Under the pieces are notes generated by a model. It did no database searches, was not told the DNA's origin, and was given only the letters and a program-made list of their open reading frames with translations. From the NCBI RefSeq assembly GCF_037975245.1, contig NC_092571.1, positions 6,222,001 to 6,286,000 of the forward strand: a stretch of DNA of 64,000 nucleotides, read 5' to 3'. Position 1 is the stretch's first letter. Every line of letters begins with the position of its first letter. Positions 33,380 to 46,552 of the stretch are shown here, one piece after another. The stretch is from Apostichopus japonicus. Taxonomy: Eukaryota; Echinodermata; Holothuroidea; Aspidochirotida; Stichopodidae. The position numbers and the translations under genes are program-made.

Positions 33380-36300
33380 GTTTCTCATTTTCATCTGTCA
33401 GACAATACGGAAGCCCTGCTTCAGAAGTCCATACAGAAATCAAAATGATATGGGGTAAATGTTTCATAATTGCTGTACAATGGTGGGAGTAAAAACCCTG
33501 AAATATGTTCCATAATTATATGTAAATGACTGCAGGAGTGGCAGTCTGTAACCATTTTACAGTACATCGTAACTTCAAAGTGAAGGTTTTGCGAGAATAG
33601 AAATCAAAGCAATATTTTAGCTGAATGGAGTTAATGATATTGTAATAAGGAATGATAGGGTGTCATTGGACTAATATCTTCAGACCCTTTCTTGGGTTCT
33701 GTGTGCATAATTACTGCATATATGTGTGTGACATGGAGAGATTCAGAGATTGCCTCAGTCAATGTACTGAGGGAGGGAGGTCAACACAAATCACCATTTG
33801 TGATGACCTTCCTCCCTCAGCCAGAAGCTTAGCTTGAATTAGTAACAAGTGTTTAAAGTAATTGCCATCAAATTTGCTCTTCTTTTAAAAAGTAACCACA
33901 GAACAGCTGCTGTTTTCATTATTTTGATTTCATTATAAAATTCTTACTGCTGGTTGTTAGCATGTTTCCTAGATGCCTTCTCATGTAAATATACTGTAGA
34001 TTTATGATTGAAGACTTCATAATTGATCGCTGCAAGCTATTTTCTGCAAAACAAGCAAAAACAAATAATTACTAGGACTTTTAATTCTTCTTTCGTTCTA
34101 TTTCATCAGGTAAAGTCCTTCATCCAGGGGAATCACTCACAGAAGTGGTTGACAGTGAAATTCATCTCTCAATGGCTTCCTTAGAATGCAGACCAAGGCT
34201 ATCATCCAGTAATCTATAATACTGTACTTCCTTAAATGTTTAAATGTCGCAATGAATAGCAAATCTTATATGATTTTTAGTGGTAAGGGACCCAGATACG
34301 CAAGAGCCTGCCCAGAGGCTTCTATTGTTCAGTGTCTTAATAATTCTATGGAATAACCCTCCTGGCAAAAATTCTTTGTGTTCTCTAAACTATATTTGTT
34401 TGTGGTCCATGTGCCACAAGTATTGAACGCCAAAACCGACAAAAATGCAGAAACAAATTATGTAAACCTAAGTCATTTATGTGAATACAAATTTATGGCC
34501 ACATAATGACCAAGAACAATTCAAGTCTTTATGTGGCAATATTAGCACCTCCACATAATGACCAAGAACATTTTATGTATCATGGGATCCTAACACTACC
34601 GCATAATGACCGCCAATTTGAGTAGTTCTTGATGAACACATGTTGACAATATGTGGTACCTAGTCACTTGAACATTTTTCTGACAGCATTGTCAACCAGC
34701 AGTTCAAAACCTCAATTCTTTTCTTAGACCAAATAATATACAAAACAATGGTTTGAACAGTACTCACCTTTGCCATATGAAAATAAGTAATTTTATGATT
34801 ATCGGATTCTGTTTGACTATTAACAGATAATGATTTATACCGTTATGCGAAAGGCATGCACCTGCAATAAATTTAATTTCGTTCCCCTTGTCGTAAACTA
34901 TGAACATTGATCGGTTTTGGCTTTAGGAATGGTAAACACAGTTAAATCTGACAGGTTGTTGGGTGTGGTTGTTATTGCACAGTAGCCGGTATGTAATATT
35001 GTAATGAGCAGCACACAGGTTGCTGGGTGTGGTTGTTATTGCACAGTATCCGGTATGTAATAATGTAATGAGCAGCACACAGGTTGCTGGGTGTGGTTGT
35101 TATTACACAGTAGCCGGTATGTAATATTGTAATGAGCAGCACACAGGTTGTTGGGTGTGGTTGTTATTACACAGTAGCCGGTATGTAATATTGTAATGAG
35201 CAGCACACAGGTTGCTGGGTGTGGTTGTTATTGCACAGTAGCCGGTATGTAATATTGTAATGAGCAGCACACAGGTTGCTGAGTGTAGTTGTTATTGCAC
35301 AGTAGCCGGTATTTAATATTGTAATGAGCAGCACACAGGTTGCTGAGTGTAGTTGTTATTGCACAGTAGCCAGTATGTAATATTTTTATGAGCAGCATAC
35401 AAGTTGTTGGGTGTGGTTGTTATTGCACAGTAGCCAGTATGTAATATTGTAATAAGCAGGACACATGTTGTTGGGTGTGGTTGTTATTGCACAGTAGCCG
35501 GTATGTAATACTTTTATGAGCAGCACACAGGTTGCTGAGTGTAGTTGTTATTGCACAGTAGCCAGTATGTAATATTGTAATAAGCAGCACACATGTTGTT
35601 GGGTGTGGTTGTTATTGCACAGTAGCCGGTATGTAATACTTTTATGAGCAGCACACAGGTTGCTGAGTGTAGTTGTTATTGCACAGTAGCCAGTATGTAA
35701 TATTGTAATAAGCAGCACACATGTTGTTGGGTGTGGTTGTTATTGCACAGTAGCCAGGATCTAATATTGTAATAAGCAGCACACATGTTGTTGGGTGTGG
35801 TTGTTATTGCACAGTAGCCAGTATGTAATATTTTTATGAGCAGCACACAGGTTGTTGAGTGTGGTTGTTAATTGCACAGTAGCCGGTATGTAATATTGTA
35901 ATGAGCAGCACACAAGTTGTTGGGTGTGGTTGTTATTGCACAGTAGCCGGTATGTAATATTGTAATGAGCAGCACACAGGTTGTTGGGTATGGTTGTTAT
36001 TGCACTGTAGCCTGTATGTAATATTGTAATGAGCAGCACACAGGTTGTTGAGTGTGGTTGTTATTGCACAGTAGCCGGCCAGTTATATTGTAATGAGCAG
36101 CACACAAGTTGTTGGGTGTGGTTGTAATTGCACAGTAGCCAGCCAGTTATATTGTAATGAGCAGCACACAGGTTGCTGGGTGTGGTTGTTATTGCACAGT
36201 AGCCGGCATGTAATATTGTAATGAGCAGCTCACAGGTTGCTGAGTGTGGTTGTAATTGCACAGTGCACGGTATGTAATATTGTTATGAGCAGCACACAGG

Positions 36301-39300
36301 TTGCTGGGTGTGGTTGTTATTGCACAGTAGCCGGTATGTAATATTGTAATGAGCAGCACACAGGTTGTTGGGTATGGTTGTTATTGCACTGTAGCCTGTA
36401 TGTAATATTGTAATGAGCAGCACACAGGTTGTTGAGTGTGGTTGTTATTGCACAGTAGCCAGCCAGTTATATTGTAATGAGCAGCACACAAGTTGTTGGG
36501 TGTGGTTGTAATTGCACAGTAGCCAGCCAGTTATATTGTAATGAGCAGCACACAGGTTGCTGGGTGTGGTTGTTATTGCACAGTAGCCGGCATGTAATAT
36601 TGTAATGAGCAGCACACAGGTTGCTGAGTGTGGTTGTAATTGCACAGTAGCCGGTATGTAATAATGTAATGAGCAGCACACAGGTTGCTGGGTGTGGTTG
36701 TTATTGCACTGTAGCCTGTATGTAATATTGTAATGAGCAGCACACAGGTTGCTGAGTGTGGTTGTTAATTGCACAGTAGCCGGTATGTAATATTGTAATT
36801 AGTAGCACACAGGTTGTTGGGTATGGTTGTTATTGCAAAGTAGCCGGCCAGTTTTATTGTAATGAGCAGCACACAGGTTGCTGGGTGTGGTTGTTATTGC
36901 ACAGTAGCCGGTATGTAATATTGTAATGATCAGCACACAGGTTGCTGGATGTGGTTGTTATTGCACAGTAGCCTGTATGTAATATTGCAATGAGCAGCAC
37001 ACAGGTTGTTGGGTATGGTTGTTATTGCACAGTAGCCGGCCAGTTATATTGTAATGAGCAGCACACAGGTTGCTGGGTGTGGTTGTTATTGCACAGTAGC
37101 CTGTATGTAATATTGTAATGAGCAGCACACAGGTTGCTGGGTGTGGTTGTTATTGCACAGTAGCCGGTATGTAATATTGTAATGAGCAGCACACAGGTTG
37201 CTGGGTGTGGTTGTTATTGCACAGTAGCCGGTATGTAATATTGTAATGAGCAGCACACAGGTTGCTGGGTGTGGTTGTTATTGCACAGTAGCCGGTATGT
37301 AATATTGTAATGAGCAGCACACAGGTTGCTGGGTGTGGTTGTTATTGCACAGTAGCCGGTATGTAATATTGTAATGAGCAGCACACAGGTTGCTGAGTGT
37401 GGTTGTTAATGCACAGTGACCGGTATGTACTATTGTAATGAGCAGCACAATCTCCTCCCCTCAACACTACCACTGACAGGAATTGTGATTTGTTCTGTTG
37501 GATGTAGTTTGTTTCTGACTGTATCAAATCTCTTTATAGTTTATAGCCTATTGCAGAGTAGGTTTTCAGTTGCATACTTTCAAACATCATTTGAGACCCT
37601 CATCTTGATTAATTCTATATATACTGTACTTGTTTATTCTTGCAGAGAAAGACCTGACTGCCCATGTTATTCTCAGGACTCATACTGGCGAGTATCTGCT
37701 CTGCTCTTTGGGATATGGACCAACACCGCAGCAGAATTTAGACTTGGTCCTTCAACCGCAGGAAGAAATCACATTTAGTGTGGAGGGATCAGGTACGGTC
37801 ATGCAGCTATTGTTTTGATGATTGTCTGAAAATTGGGAGTAAATTTAAACAATTTTGTTAATTAAATATGTTTTAATAGGTTCAGATGACATCTCAAAGA
37901 ATTCCCTCACTATTGACCTGGAATTTTAGTAGTTTAGCTAAAAGTTTCTAGGCAAACTCTTTGGGAGGTTCTGACCCTCCACATGATTCAGTGTTTGGTT
38001 ACAAAATGAAATCCCTCATTAAGGAATGTAGGGTTTGAGACTGGCAGTTAAGTGATTCTTGAAATTTGTGTGACCATTTTTAGACTATATAGCATATTTG
38101 TTTACCAAGTGGTATGGTCCAGTGACTGAAGGCGATGGCTTAAGAAGCATGGACAAAAGTAATTTGGATTTTTTTCATCCAAGAGAAATCTACAGTCTTC
38201 CCTTCTGAAATAGTCATGCAAATTGTATAAGATCCAAAATTACCAAAAAGTGTAAATTAGGTAGGCTCCTGATGTGAAGTGAGAGTAATAAGCCATTCAG
38301 CTTCTAGAATAACAGTCTTCCAGCATCGATTGTATTGGGATAGTGATTATTGTAATGATGGTGTCACATGTCTTGTACACAGTAAATCATTGTATGTTTA
38401 ATACTGTTTTCACATGTTTGGCAAATTCATAACTGATAACAAAGTTTGACACTTTTCTGATTGGAATTTCTTCAATTTCACTTCCAGTGTGAATGTTTAA
38501 TTTGGTTATATTTTGAATATGTTGTTTGAAGATATATATTGAAATTAAGTTGAGTGAAAATGATTCTAATGGTCTTGGCACTGATACCCCTAAAATTGAA
38601 AGATATCCCTTTGTTTTAATTTAAATTACTTTCTCAATCATAGGAGTTGTGTACCTGACAGGTTACACCATACCAACTACAGAACCAGTAAGTTACTATG
38701 GTGATACTGGATTTGATGAAGAAGCTATTGAAGACTGTGGAGAAGTCCCTCAAGATCAGGAAGATTTCCAGCAAGAGTGGGAAGTAGCTGCTTCAGGTTT
38801 GCTGGTTACTCTATCTTTGGAAATTAACATTTAAAGTGACTATATGATGATGCCTCAAGTGCTAGATAGAGTACTCGACACTAGCAGTTTGATATTAATA
38901 GCTTTGAGAGAATCTTGTGTTCCAAATGTTGTTTATATATTAACATAATCAGAGTCAGGCAGTCCTTGCGATGAATTTGGTTCCATGAATTTATACTTCA
39001 TTTTATCGCTCCTGCATGAAGATACTGATGAGTGCTCATGATAGTACCAGGTCTTAGGCACATATCTGGGGATGGAGTTATATCTCACACAGACTGGGGC
39101 TACATTCTATTAAAATTACTGGTTTATCAAACAAAGTGTAACATTATTTGAAAAAAAAAAAATCTGCTAGTGCCTGTTTTGGGATGACCTACCATCATCC
39201 TCTCATCTGTGTTGAACTTATCTGCTACAATACCGAGTCCTCTAGATTGTATAAGTTCCAGTTTAAATGAACAACTTCCACAGAATGACAAATGTCTCTT

Positions 39301-42300
39301 CAGTGTTCTACCTTGATGATATCATTAAATTAAATACAAAGGTTTCACTGTATGCAAGAAAATATTCCAACTTGATTCCTTTCTTTGGCAACGGATGCAC
39401 TAAACTGACATTAATATTCAGTAATGTTGAGTTTGCCAGAGGCTATTGTTTTCTATTACTGGAAAGTACTACCTTTTAACATGTTACTTTATGAAGGCTT
39501 GAAGTTTTTAATAATTATATTTTTATTCAGAGGGAACAGATGTCACTGTGAAGTCAGAAGCACAAAAAGAAGATGTTCCACAAACTTGTGACCAAGGTAC
39601 TTACTTTTACTGCTTAACACATTAAATCAGGGCAGTTTTAAGATCACACAAATACTTGTCAAAAGCTCACACGTCTTCAACTGAGTCTTAAATTCAACTT
39701 GCTGTCTATTACAACTATTTTTTGTCTATTTTTTGCAGTATTTTCCAAAACTTTATTCTGATCTTTATTTCTAACTTCGTGAAACAAATGTGGTATGTGA
39801 ATTGTTTTATGATTTTAAAATGTACTTTCTGTTAGTTTTACTAACAAAAAAAAAATAAGGAAAATGAAAGGGATATAAAAATAAAAATAAAGAATAACAA
39901 ATAAATGGGACATTCTAGATAGGGGTTGTTGTCGACTTCCTTACTGCAGACTTGTTTGTTAAAACTTTGTAATGATCAGACTGAGCAAAGGTCATGGTAG
40001 CTGTCTGAGTTGGTTAGGTAGGCATATTACATAGCTTGCTCACAGACAGGACACACAAGACAGCGTAATTGAAGTTTCAGGGCGAGTGAAACCCTGACCT
40101 CCTTTGAAGAATGTATAGATATATTTTTGAAGTATGTATACATAAGTTTAGATATAAATTTGTATTTGAAGTATGTATAGATATGTCTTTGAAGTATGTA
40201 TAGATATGTATTTGAAGTTTGTATTGATATGTATTTGAAGTATGTATAGATATGTATTTGACATTTGTATAGATATGTATTTGAAGTATGTTTAGATATG
40301 TCTTTGAAGTATATATAGCTATGCATTTGACATATGTATAGATATGTATTTGAAGTTTTTATAGATAGGTTTTGAAGTATGTATAGATATGTATTTGAAG
40401 TATGTATCGATGTGTATTTGAAGTATGTATAGATATGTATTTGAAGTATGTATAGATATGTCTTTGAAGTATACATTGAACTGCAAACAACTTTGATACT
40501 GCAGCTTCTTTGGTCTTCACTGCTACTAGTATATACTCACAGAATACCTCATCTGACCTACAGTAGCTTAGAGGTTACTTATTTTATACCTTTTCGAGGC
40601 TTTTTTCAATTGATGTGTCTGTTTGTATGTGTGTGACATTCTGGTTGTCAAGACATATTATGCTTTCATTTACCTGTCACAGTAGGAGAAGTCCACTCTG
40701 CTCCAACAGAGGCCAATGAGGACAATTTAAATTACCAGAACGAACAGATGGAAAGTTCTGACAGGCTGTCATCGCACGGAGGTGAGGGAACTCCATCAAT
40801 TCATTGTAAAATGTTTTGAATTGTGCATCAGCAGCTTTAGTCTGTTTCTCTCGAACAGAGACTGGAACATTAAGTACTTGATGAAATACACATATGACAG
40901 ATTATTTGGTTAAGCAGAACACAGACATATTAATATCCTTTATTTTGCCCTCCTGCAAAGTATACATTTTCTAATGCAAGATAAACGGCAGACCATCCAT
41001 ATGCTATATAGCCTTTTGCTATAAGTTTGTCTTCTTACTAGAACACTTTTGTTTTACAGAAGAGAAACAATCATTTTCATTCTGTATGTTTTAAAGAACT
41101 TTTCAAGAATTCTGTTTTTCCACTTAAATTTTGTTTGCTAGGCTTCTATTTTTGCAGCTCAGTATATTTGATATACATATACTCAATATTCAAGTAAAAG
41201 AAAACATGGGCTCTGATATTTGTTTTTCATGAAAGTCATTTATGGACAATTTGTATTGACTATGACATGCATGTGGACAAATACAAAAGATAGAGCAAAA
41301 ATAATATAGAAATATAACTTACAGTACATAAAGATATCGAAATTCTCAAGATTGTAGAGAATTGAATTATGTTACTAGTGTTCCTGATTCCAGAGATAAT
41401 AGAATTGTTAAAATAATTTCAGGATGTCTACAATATCTCTAGTTCACAACTATAACTTTTGAGGATTCTTGAGGAATTTGGGTCTTGCTCCTTTCAATGT
41501 TGTGGAACCTGTGGTTTGGAAAATGTAAGTGTAGTACATTGGCATGATTCAGAAGTAAATGAAATTTAAAGTCTTTCACTTTCACCAAATATGGAAATAT
41601 GCAACCAATCTTGATAAACTGATTATGCTGTATTAAAATACAAAACAACAAAAAATAAACAAAATGGGATGTGGAGTTAGGAGAACAGGTAGGCAAGGAT
41701 GGGGTGGGGGATATGTTTAATTATTAAGTATGTAACCCTGTAAAGGAATGACATACCATTTGCACTTAAATTATAGTAGTATTGCAGCTAGTTGTTTTAT
41801 GTAGCAACTATCTGAATGTATGAGTCCATGGTTTCAGTAAAGAAACTGCTTGTATGTTCAAAGATAAATTCTTGCTTAGTAGTTGCCTCATGCATTTCAA
41901 GTTGTCCATCTGTAACCATCAAGTGATTGTCATGTTTTTTAGCCATTCATCTGTGTGATGCTATTTTTACTATCTTCTCTTTTCTTTAACATACTTTCAC
42001 TTCATCTCAAATGTCTTGTTATTGTATGTGTTACTGTTGTTATTGTATTTGTTGCTGTTGTTATTGTATTTGTTACTGTTGTTATTGTATTTGTTACTGT
42101 TGTTATTGTATTTGTTACTGTTGTTATTGTATTTGTTGCTGTTGTTATTGTATTTGTTACTGTTGTTATTGTATTTGTTGCTGTTGTTATTTTTTAACTT
42201 CTCTCTCACTCTGTCTATCTGAAATGTTTACTTTTTTTCCATCTGAATTGTTGTCAGTGTATATTACTGTATTAATATTTATCCAAATCAACTGTTGTTT

Positions 42301-43183
42301 GGATATCACCATATGTGTTATACAACATGTATACATTTCCTTTGTTTTTCAATGATATCATTCTTTGTTTTTCTCCTTCTTAGATGAGATAGCTGTAGTT
42401 CAACTTGATGATGAAGAAGATGAAGCTTTCACCGCTGTCAAATGGAGGTTAAGTGAATCTACAATGACTGGTCACCAACAGGAAGGACAGTCCCAGCAAG
42501 CAATGCAGAAATGTCTTGCATGTCCAAATCTGATACCATTCAGAGGACAATTTGAGGACAATGAAGGACAGTTGTCTTCCAATATTGTTCTTCATTGTAA
42601 GAGCTGTTTACAAAGATTACAAGGCAGTGGAGGGCACCAAACATTATCACCAAGGTATAATAAGCCAGCACAGGATCAAATGGGAGCCAACAGAAGGAAA
42701 CGTCAGTCCTGGAAGTCGTCTTATTCTGTTCCTCAGAACTCACAGACTGGACGGGTGTATGGAACTGACCAACGAGGTGCTGGAAGTCTCAGTTATCAAC
42801 TTCCAGATGAAAGACAGCATAGGACAATCAAAGACAAGCTTTGTAGTTACTATTGTTCATACTGCAGCAAAGGTTTCTCTTCCTCGGCAGGTCTGAAGGT
42901 ACATGAGCGAATGCATACAGGAGAGAAACCGTATAAATGTCGTTTCTGTCCAAAGGCATTTACTCAGTGCACAAATTGGAAGAGTCATGAGAAAACACAC
43001 ACAGGAGAAAAGCCGCATAAATGCTCCTACTGTGAGAAAACTTTCATTCGTACAGACGCCATGAAAAGTCATGAGAGAACTCATACAGGAGAGAAACCCT
43101 ATCGTTGTCAGAACTGTCCAAGAGCCTTTGGTCAGAGGTCAATGTTGAAGAAGCATGAACTCCTTCATCATTTTGATTTATGA
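33380..43183 (+). CDS. Nucleoplasmin-like domain / C2H2 zinc-finger protein, 457 aa, 7 exons
   Basis: Exons: 33380-33454 (ATG at 33445), 34110-34208, 37646-37792, 38644-38796, 39531-39596, 40683-40781, 42384-43183. All have AG/GT borders, every join is phase 1, and the total is 1374 coding bases with no stop. Residues 1-97 fit a nucleoplasmin-like fold as in FKBP39/46 and plant HD2 proteins: MIWG start, LHPGESLTEVV, HLSMASLE, GEYLLCSL, EITFSVEGSGVVYLTGY. Acidic stretches follow (about 105-135, 198-205), and CxxC pairs at 235-238 and 263-266. Four C2H2 fingers at 349-369, 377-397, 405-425 and 433-453 are joined by TGEKP linkers. Likely nuclear, binding DNA and, through the N-terminal domain, histones or itself (inference). 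Confidence 0.88.
33767..33820. repeat. 25-bp hairpin in intron 1 of the coding region
   Basis: Arms 33767-33791 and 33796-33820 (starting CTGAGGGAGGGAGGTC) pair with two mismatches around a 4-base loop CACC. It could be a remnant palindromic element or a small-RNA hairpin. The loop is very short for a classical miRNA precursor. Confidence 0.8.
34960..37455. repeat. 64-bp minisatellite array, ~39 copies
   Basis: The unit contains GTGTGGTTGTTATTGCACAG, then TAGCCGGTATGTAATATTGT and AATGAGCAGCACACAGG. It fills most of the 3.4 kb intron between exons 2 and 3 of the nucleoplasmin-like gene. Variant units (GGCCAGTTATATTG, GTATGTAATACTTTTATG) recur in blocks, showing higher-order duplication. Confidence 0.97.
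40105..40475. repeat. ~23-bp tandem repeat, ~16 copies
   Basis: Degenerate repeats of ATAGATATGTATTTGAAGTA in the intron between exons 5 and 6. Confidence 0.9.
42020..42192. repeat. 18-bp tandem repeat, ~9 copies
   Basis: TGTTATTGTATTTGTTAC with TTGC/TTAC variants, in the last intron, about 190 bases before the terminal exon. Confidence 0.95.
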
Positions 43184-43269
43184 ATTTATGATATAAACTA
43201 GAGAACAGTGGTTTACTCCCACAGAACACAGCTAGTAACTTTATGGAGACAGTGGACAAAATACATGGC

Positions 43270-43505
43270 AAAGGTAATAAACTTGAGGACTTGGTTGTAC
43301 ACCTGTAAACTTGAGGACTTGGATTTACACCTGCAAACTTGAAGAGTTGGTTGTACACCTGTTAACTTGAGGACTTGGATTTACACCTGCAAACTTGATG
43401 ACTTGGTTGTACACCTTCAAACTTGAGGACTTGGTTGTACACCTGTAAACTTGAGGACTTGGTTGTACACCTGCAAACTTGAGGACTTGGTTGTACATCT
43501 GCAGA
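43270..43505. repeat. 27-bp tandem repeat in the 3' UTR
   Basis: About eight copies of AACTTGAGGACTTGGTTGTA plus CACCTGC, starting roughly 90 bases after the zinc-finger stop codon. Contained in the presumed 3' UTR. Confidence 0.9.
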
Positions 43506-43651
43506 AGAATGAGAACTTTGTTACTAAGTCTACAGAAAACACTGATAAGATCAGTATTCAGAGAGTTGACAAGAATCTCTAACATATCAAAGGCTATGAT
43601 TCTTTCCTTTCATAATTACTTGAAATAATATTGTTTGAAAAAGTGAAAAAT

Positions 43652-43657
43652 AATAAA
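43652..43657 (+). terminator. Candidate polyadenylation signal
   Basis: AATAAA in AAAAATAATAAAGAGTGG, about 470 bases after the stop codon of the zinc-finger gene; the first canonical signal downstream. Confidence 0.5.
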
Positions 43658-43659
43658 GA

Positions 43660-44593
43660 GTGGGTAGCAAAACATTTTCTTGGTCCATTATCTTCCCCAA
43701 ACTATTGAAATCATAGTCTTAGCAGACCAGACAGACATGATGGCTACCTGAAATTGTTATATAACCAATTTTTATGTCTCAGATGTGAAAAAGTTAGAAG
43801 TTCTTTATTAGTTAAGTCATATATATCGTTAGCCCCCTTCAGAGTTCTCCTTTCTCTGTGTTGCGACATGTTCTTTGAAATTATGGCCGTTTATGGCAAA
43901 ATTTCGATTATGAGTCAATGCTGCTGACATTATGTATGGAATTGGATTACCTACTTATGAACTACCAATACAGATGTTTCATCGGGAAAGTCTATAGAAA
44001 AAGTCTGACTTTGTATGACAAAGTTTTCACCCCCCCCCCTTAAAAAAAAAAACAGAGGACAAAATTTTGGCATTTCATCAAAAGTATTACTTTTTATGTC
44101 CCCATAATTTTCGTTTGATTTCGAATTTCCGGTCTAATACGATAAGTTTGAGCGACCATGATGTATTTGACTCGGAAATGTATCATTTGATTTCCTGACT
44201 CACTTTTTCTGACATACTTATATAAAGCAGACAGCTGAATGAATCAGCATTGAATCTGCTGCTGCAGCCCCCCCCCCCCCCAATCAAATAATTTTAGTGA
44301 AAATTCGGGCAATATGCTGAGAATTTTTTCGGGCACCTACTGAAATAAAATAAATTGGAATGTGTTTCTCAATGGTTAAAGTCATATTATTATCATCATT
44401 TTTATTGTAACGACTTCCCCAGAAATGGTTATAACACAGCAAATGATTGTATGTAACTGGAATACGATATAATAACCGATGCATCCCTATATGAAATGTA
44501 CATTAAGATGTTGAACGCGCGAAAAAATGTTGGTTATATTTTTCGCGCAAGTCCTAACATCCCCCTAAATCAAATTGGGCTCCTACGCCTATG
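43660..44593. other. Intergenic DNA with decayed hAT-type end
   Basis: No ORF. C-runs at 44032 and 44269. The stretch 44460-44592 (ends GGGCTCCTACGCCT) is homologous to 47350-47487 and looks like the terminal part of a nonautonomous element. Confidence 0.5.
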
Positions 44594-44601
44594 GTTACAA
44601 G

Positions 44602-46544
44602 CAGTGGCGGAGATTTCTTGCCAGAAGTGGGGGGGGGGGGGGGGTTGCAGGCCATTGATGAAATAAAAAGTCATAACTGCTGGCTCACTATCTAAGTGGA
44701 GCGCCACCATAAGTTGGCTCGAAGTGCACAAGATTTTTTTGGCAAATATTGCCTCCCAGATTGCAGTAAATGGCACTGCCCAGGCCTTGAAAAGCTGCAT
44801 TTAACCAGGGGCGTATGCAGGATTTTCTAACCCGGGGGTGCGTATTACTATCTAATCGTAGCGCCACCATTAGTTGGCGCGCAGCGTACAAGCAAATTTC
44901 TGGTTTTGGTAACGCCAGATCACCGGAAATGGCACTTCTCGGGCTTGAAACTGACCAACCATATGTACACTTTTGCCTGAGAATCAAGTTTTTTCCAAAT
45001 ACTTTTTTTCTCATCTATAACCTTTTTGAAGATTGTCACCAGTCACACATCATGTTCGACTTCATCACATATCCTGTGGATCATTGCTTTTGTAGGTGAT
45101 TCTTCATCGGGGCCCACAATATCCGTCAGCCCCACTGTTCAGAATTTGAAAATTCACAATTCTCGTGAATAAATTCACTTCAAAACATACCCATAATGTT
45201 GCACAAAATATCATCTATGGACAACCGATATAGAAAAACCTCCTTCAAACCCTAACAGACGGGTCAAAATTGCACGAGTATGATGAAGTATGTTGGTTAG
45301 GGAATTTTCGAAAATTCAGACGGCTACTAAAAGATTTCGTTGAAGGAAATAAAAATATACCAGATATTTCCGAAACCGAACACTACACACATCGACAGTT
45401 TTGAGCATGGGCGCAGATCAGTCTTGGATAATGGTGGGGACGCGTGTCTGTTCTATGACACTATCTAAGCGGAGAGCGACCATGGGTTCGCGCGTAGCGT
45501 ACGATTTTTTTGGGCAAATGTACCTCCCAGATCGCCGGAAATAACACTTCCCAGACCTAATGATGCTCCTAAACCTCCTTAAGTTTTAGATCTCATGGCT
45601 TAGAAATTTAGTTTGGAGAAATACATGGGCGTCTGCAGAAAGAAAATCAGGGGACAAATAATCCAAGTAGACTTTTGTATATACGATGGGTCTGGGGTCC
45701 TCTCCCAGAAAACAAATATAGACTGCCGCAAATGCAATTTCCGTCCTATATTTAACAACTGTGGATAAAATACAATAAAATGAGAACTGCTGCATGTCAT
45801 TTGCACAATGCTGGATCAAACTGCGCCAAAGTTCAATACAGGGGAACTTGAAATGCAGCTATTGGTCAAGACAAATTGGTGGGGACACGGTATATCATGT
45901 CCCCACTACTGAAAAAGTTGGTGGGGACGCGTCCCGCTGTCCTCACCAGGATCTGCGTCCATGGTTTGGAGGCTGTTTATCGTGGAACGCCATTTTCATG
46001 CTCACTGATATGATGTGATATCTGCTGTTTGCTTTACAAATTCGAATAATTTTGTCACTGTTCCTCTTTCTCTTCCCTTTTTCTTGCCGTATTTTCTACT
46101 CCATCCTTTTCTCCTTTTCTCTCTTTCTTCTTTTTCTTTTCCTTCCTTCACCTCGTTGAAGTTGGCAAGTGTATACAGTTCCAAAGCTATTCAACAGCAA
46201 CAAAACGTTATTTTGTGTATGTCTGTTGTGGGGTGAAGTTAGCGCTTTGAGCTACAAGTTCCAATGCGCAAGGTGGGGGAAAGGGTCTAGAAATAATGTG
46301 TGGGTCAATTCTAACTCGGTTTTCGGTCGTTTATTGTTGATGTAGCCTACCAGGTAAAAGGTTGAAATGACTTTAACAATTTCAAATTTAATAATTTGAT
46401 TTATTATGCAATTTGGAGCACATAACAAAGGCTATAGCAGAACATTACTGGCAAAAACTAGGGGGGGTTGATTGTGTGGGCCAACCCCCCTCTTCAAAAA
46501 GTGGGGGGTTAAAACCCCCCAACCCCCCTGTTTCTCCGCCACTG
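44602..46544. mobile_element. hAT-type element, 1.94 kb, 8-bp target duplication
   Basis: Ends CAGTGGCGGAGA and TCTCCGCCACTG are perfect 12-bp inverted repeats. The 8-bp duplication GTTACAAG (44594-44601, 46545-46552) fits the hAT preference nTnnnnAn. No transposase remains. The interior shares sequence with 18867-20805 in opposite orientation and contains a further nested insertion (45406-45963) and a CT-rich tract (46060-46160). Confidence 0.9.
45406..45963. mobile_element. 558-bp nested inverted-repeat element
   Basis: Ends CATGGGCGCAGATC and GATCTGCGTCCATG, inverted with one mismatch. Flanks GTTTTGAG / GTTTGGAG give an 8-bp duplication with one change. The related sequence near 19690 lacks the insert and shows the empty site. 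No ORF of significance. Confidence 0.8.
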
Positions 46545-46552
46545 GTTACAAG

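Noticed and set aside
34960-37455. CRISPR-like regular repeat
   Set aside because: Units are contiguous, without unique spacers, and sit in a eukaryotic intron.
35761-37527. Several minus-strand ORFs with CCSLQYYIPATVQ-type repeats
   Set aside because: They are translations of the 64-bp minisatellite, which happens to lack stops in one frame.
42011-42355. Cys/Tyr-rich, Leu-rich and Asn/Lys-rich ORFs in three frames
   Set aside because: They come from the 18-bp tandem repeat in the last intron of the zinc-finger gene.
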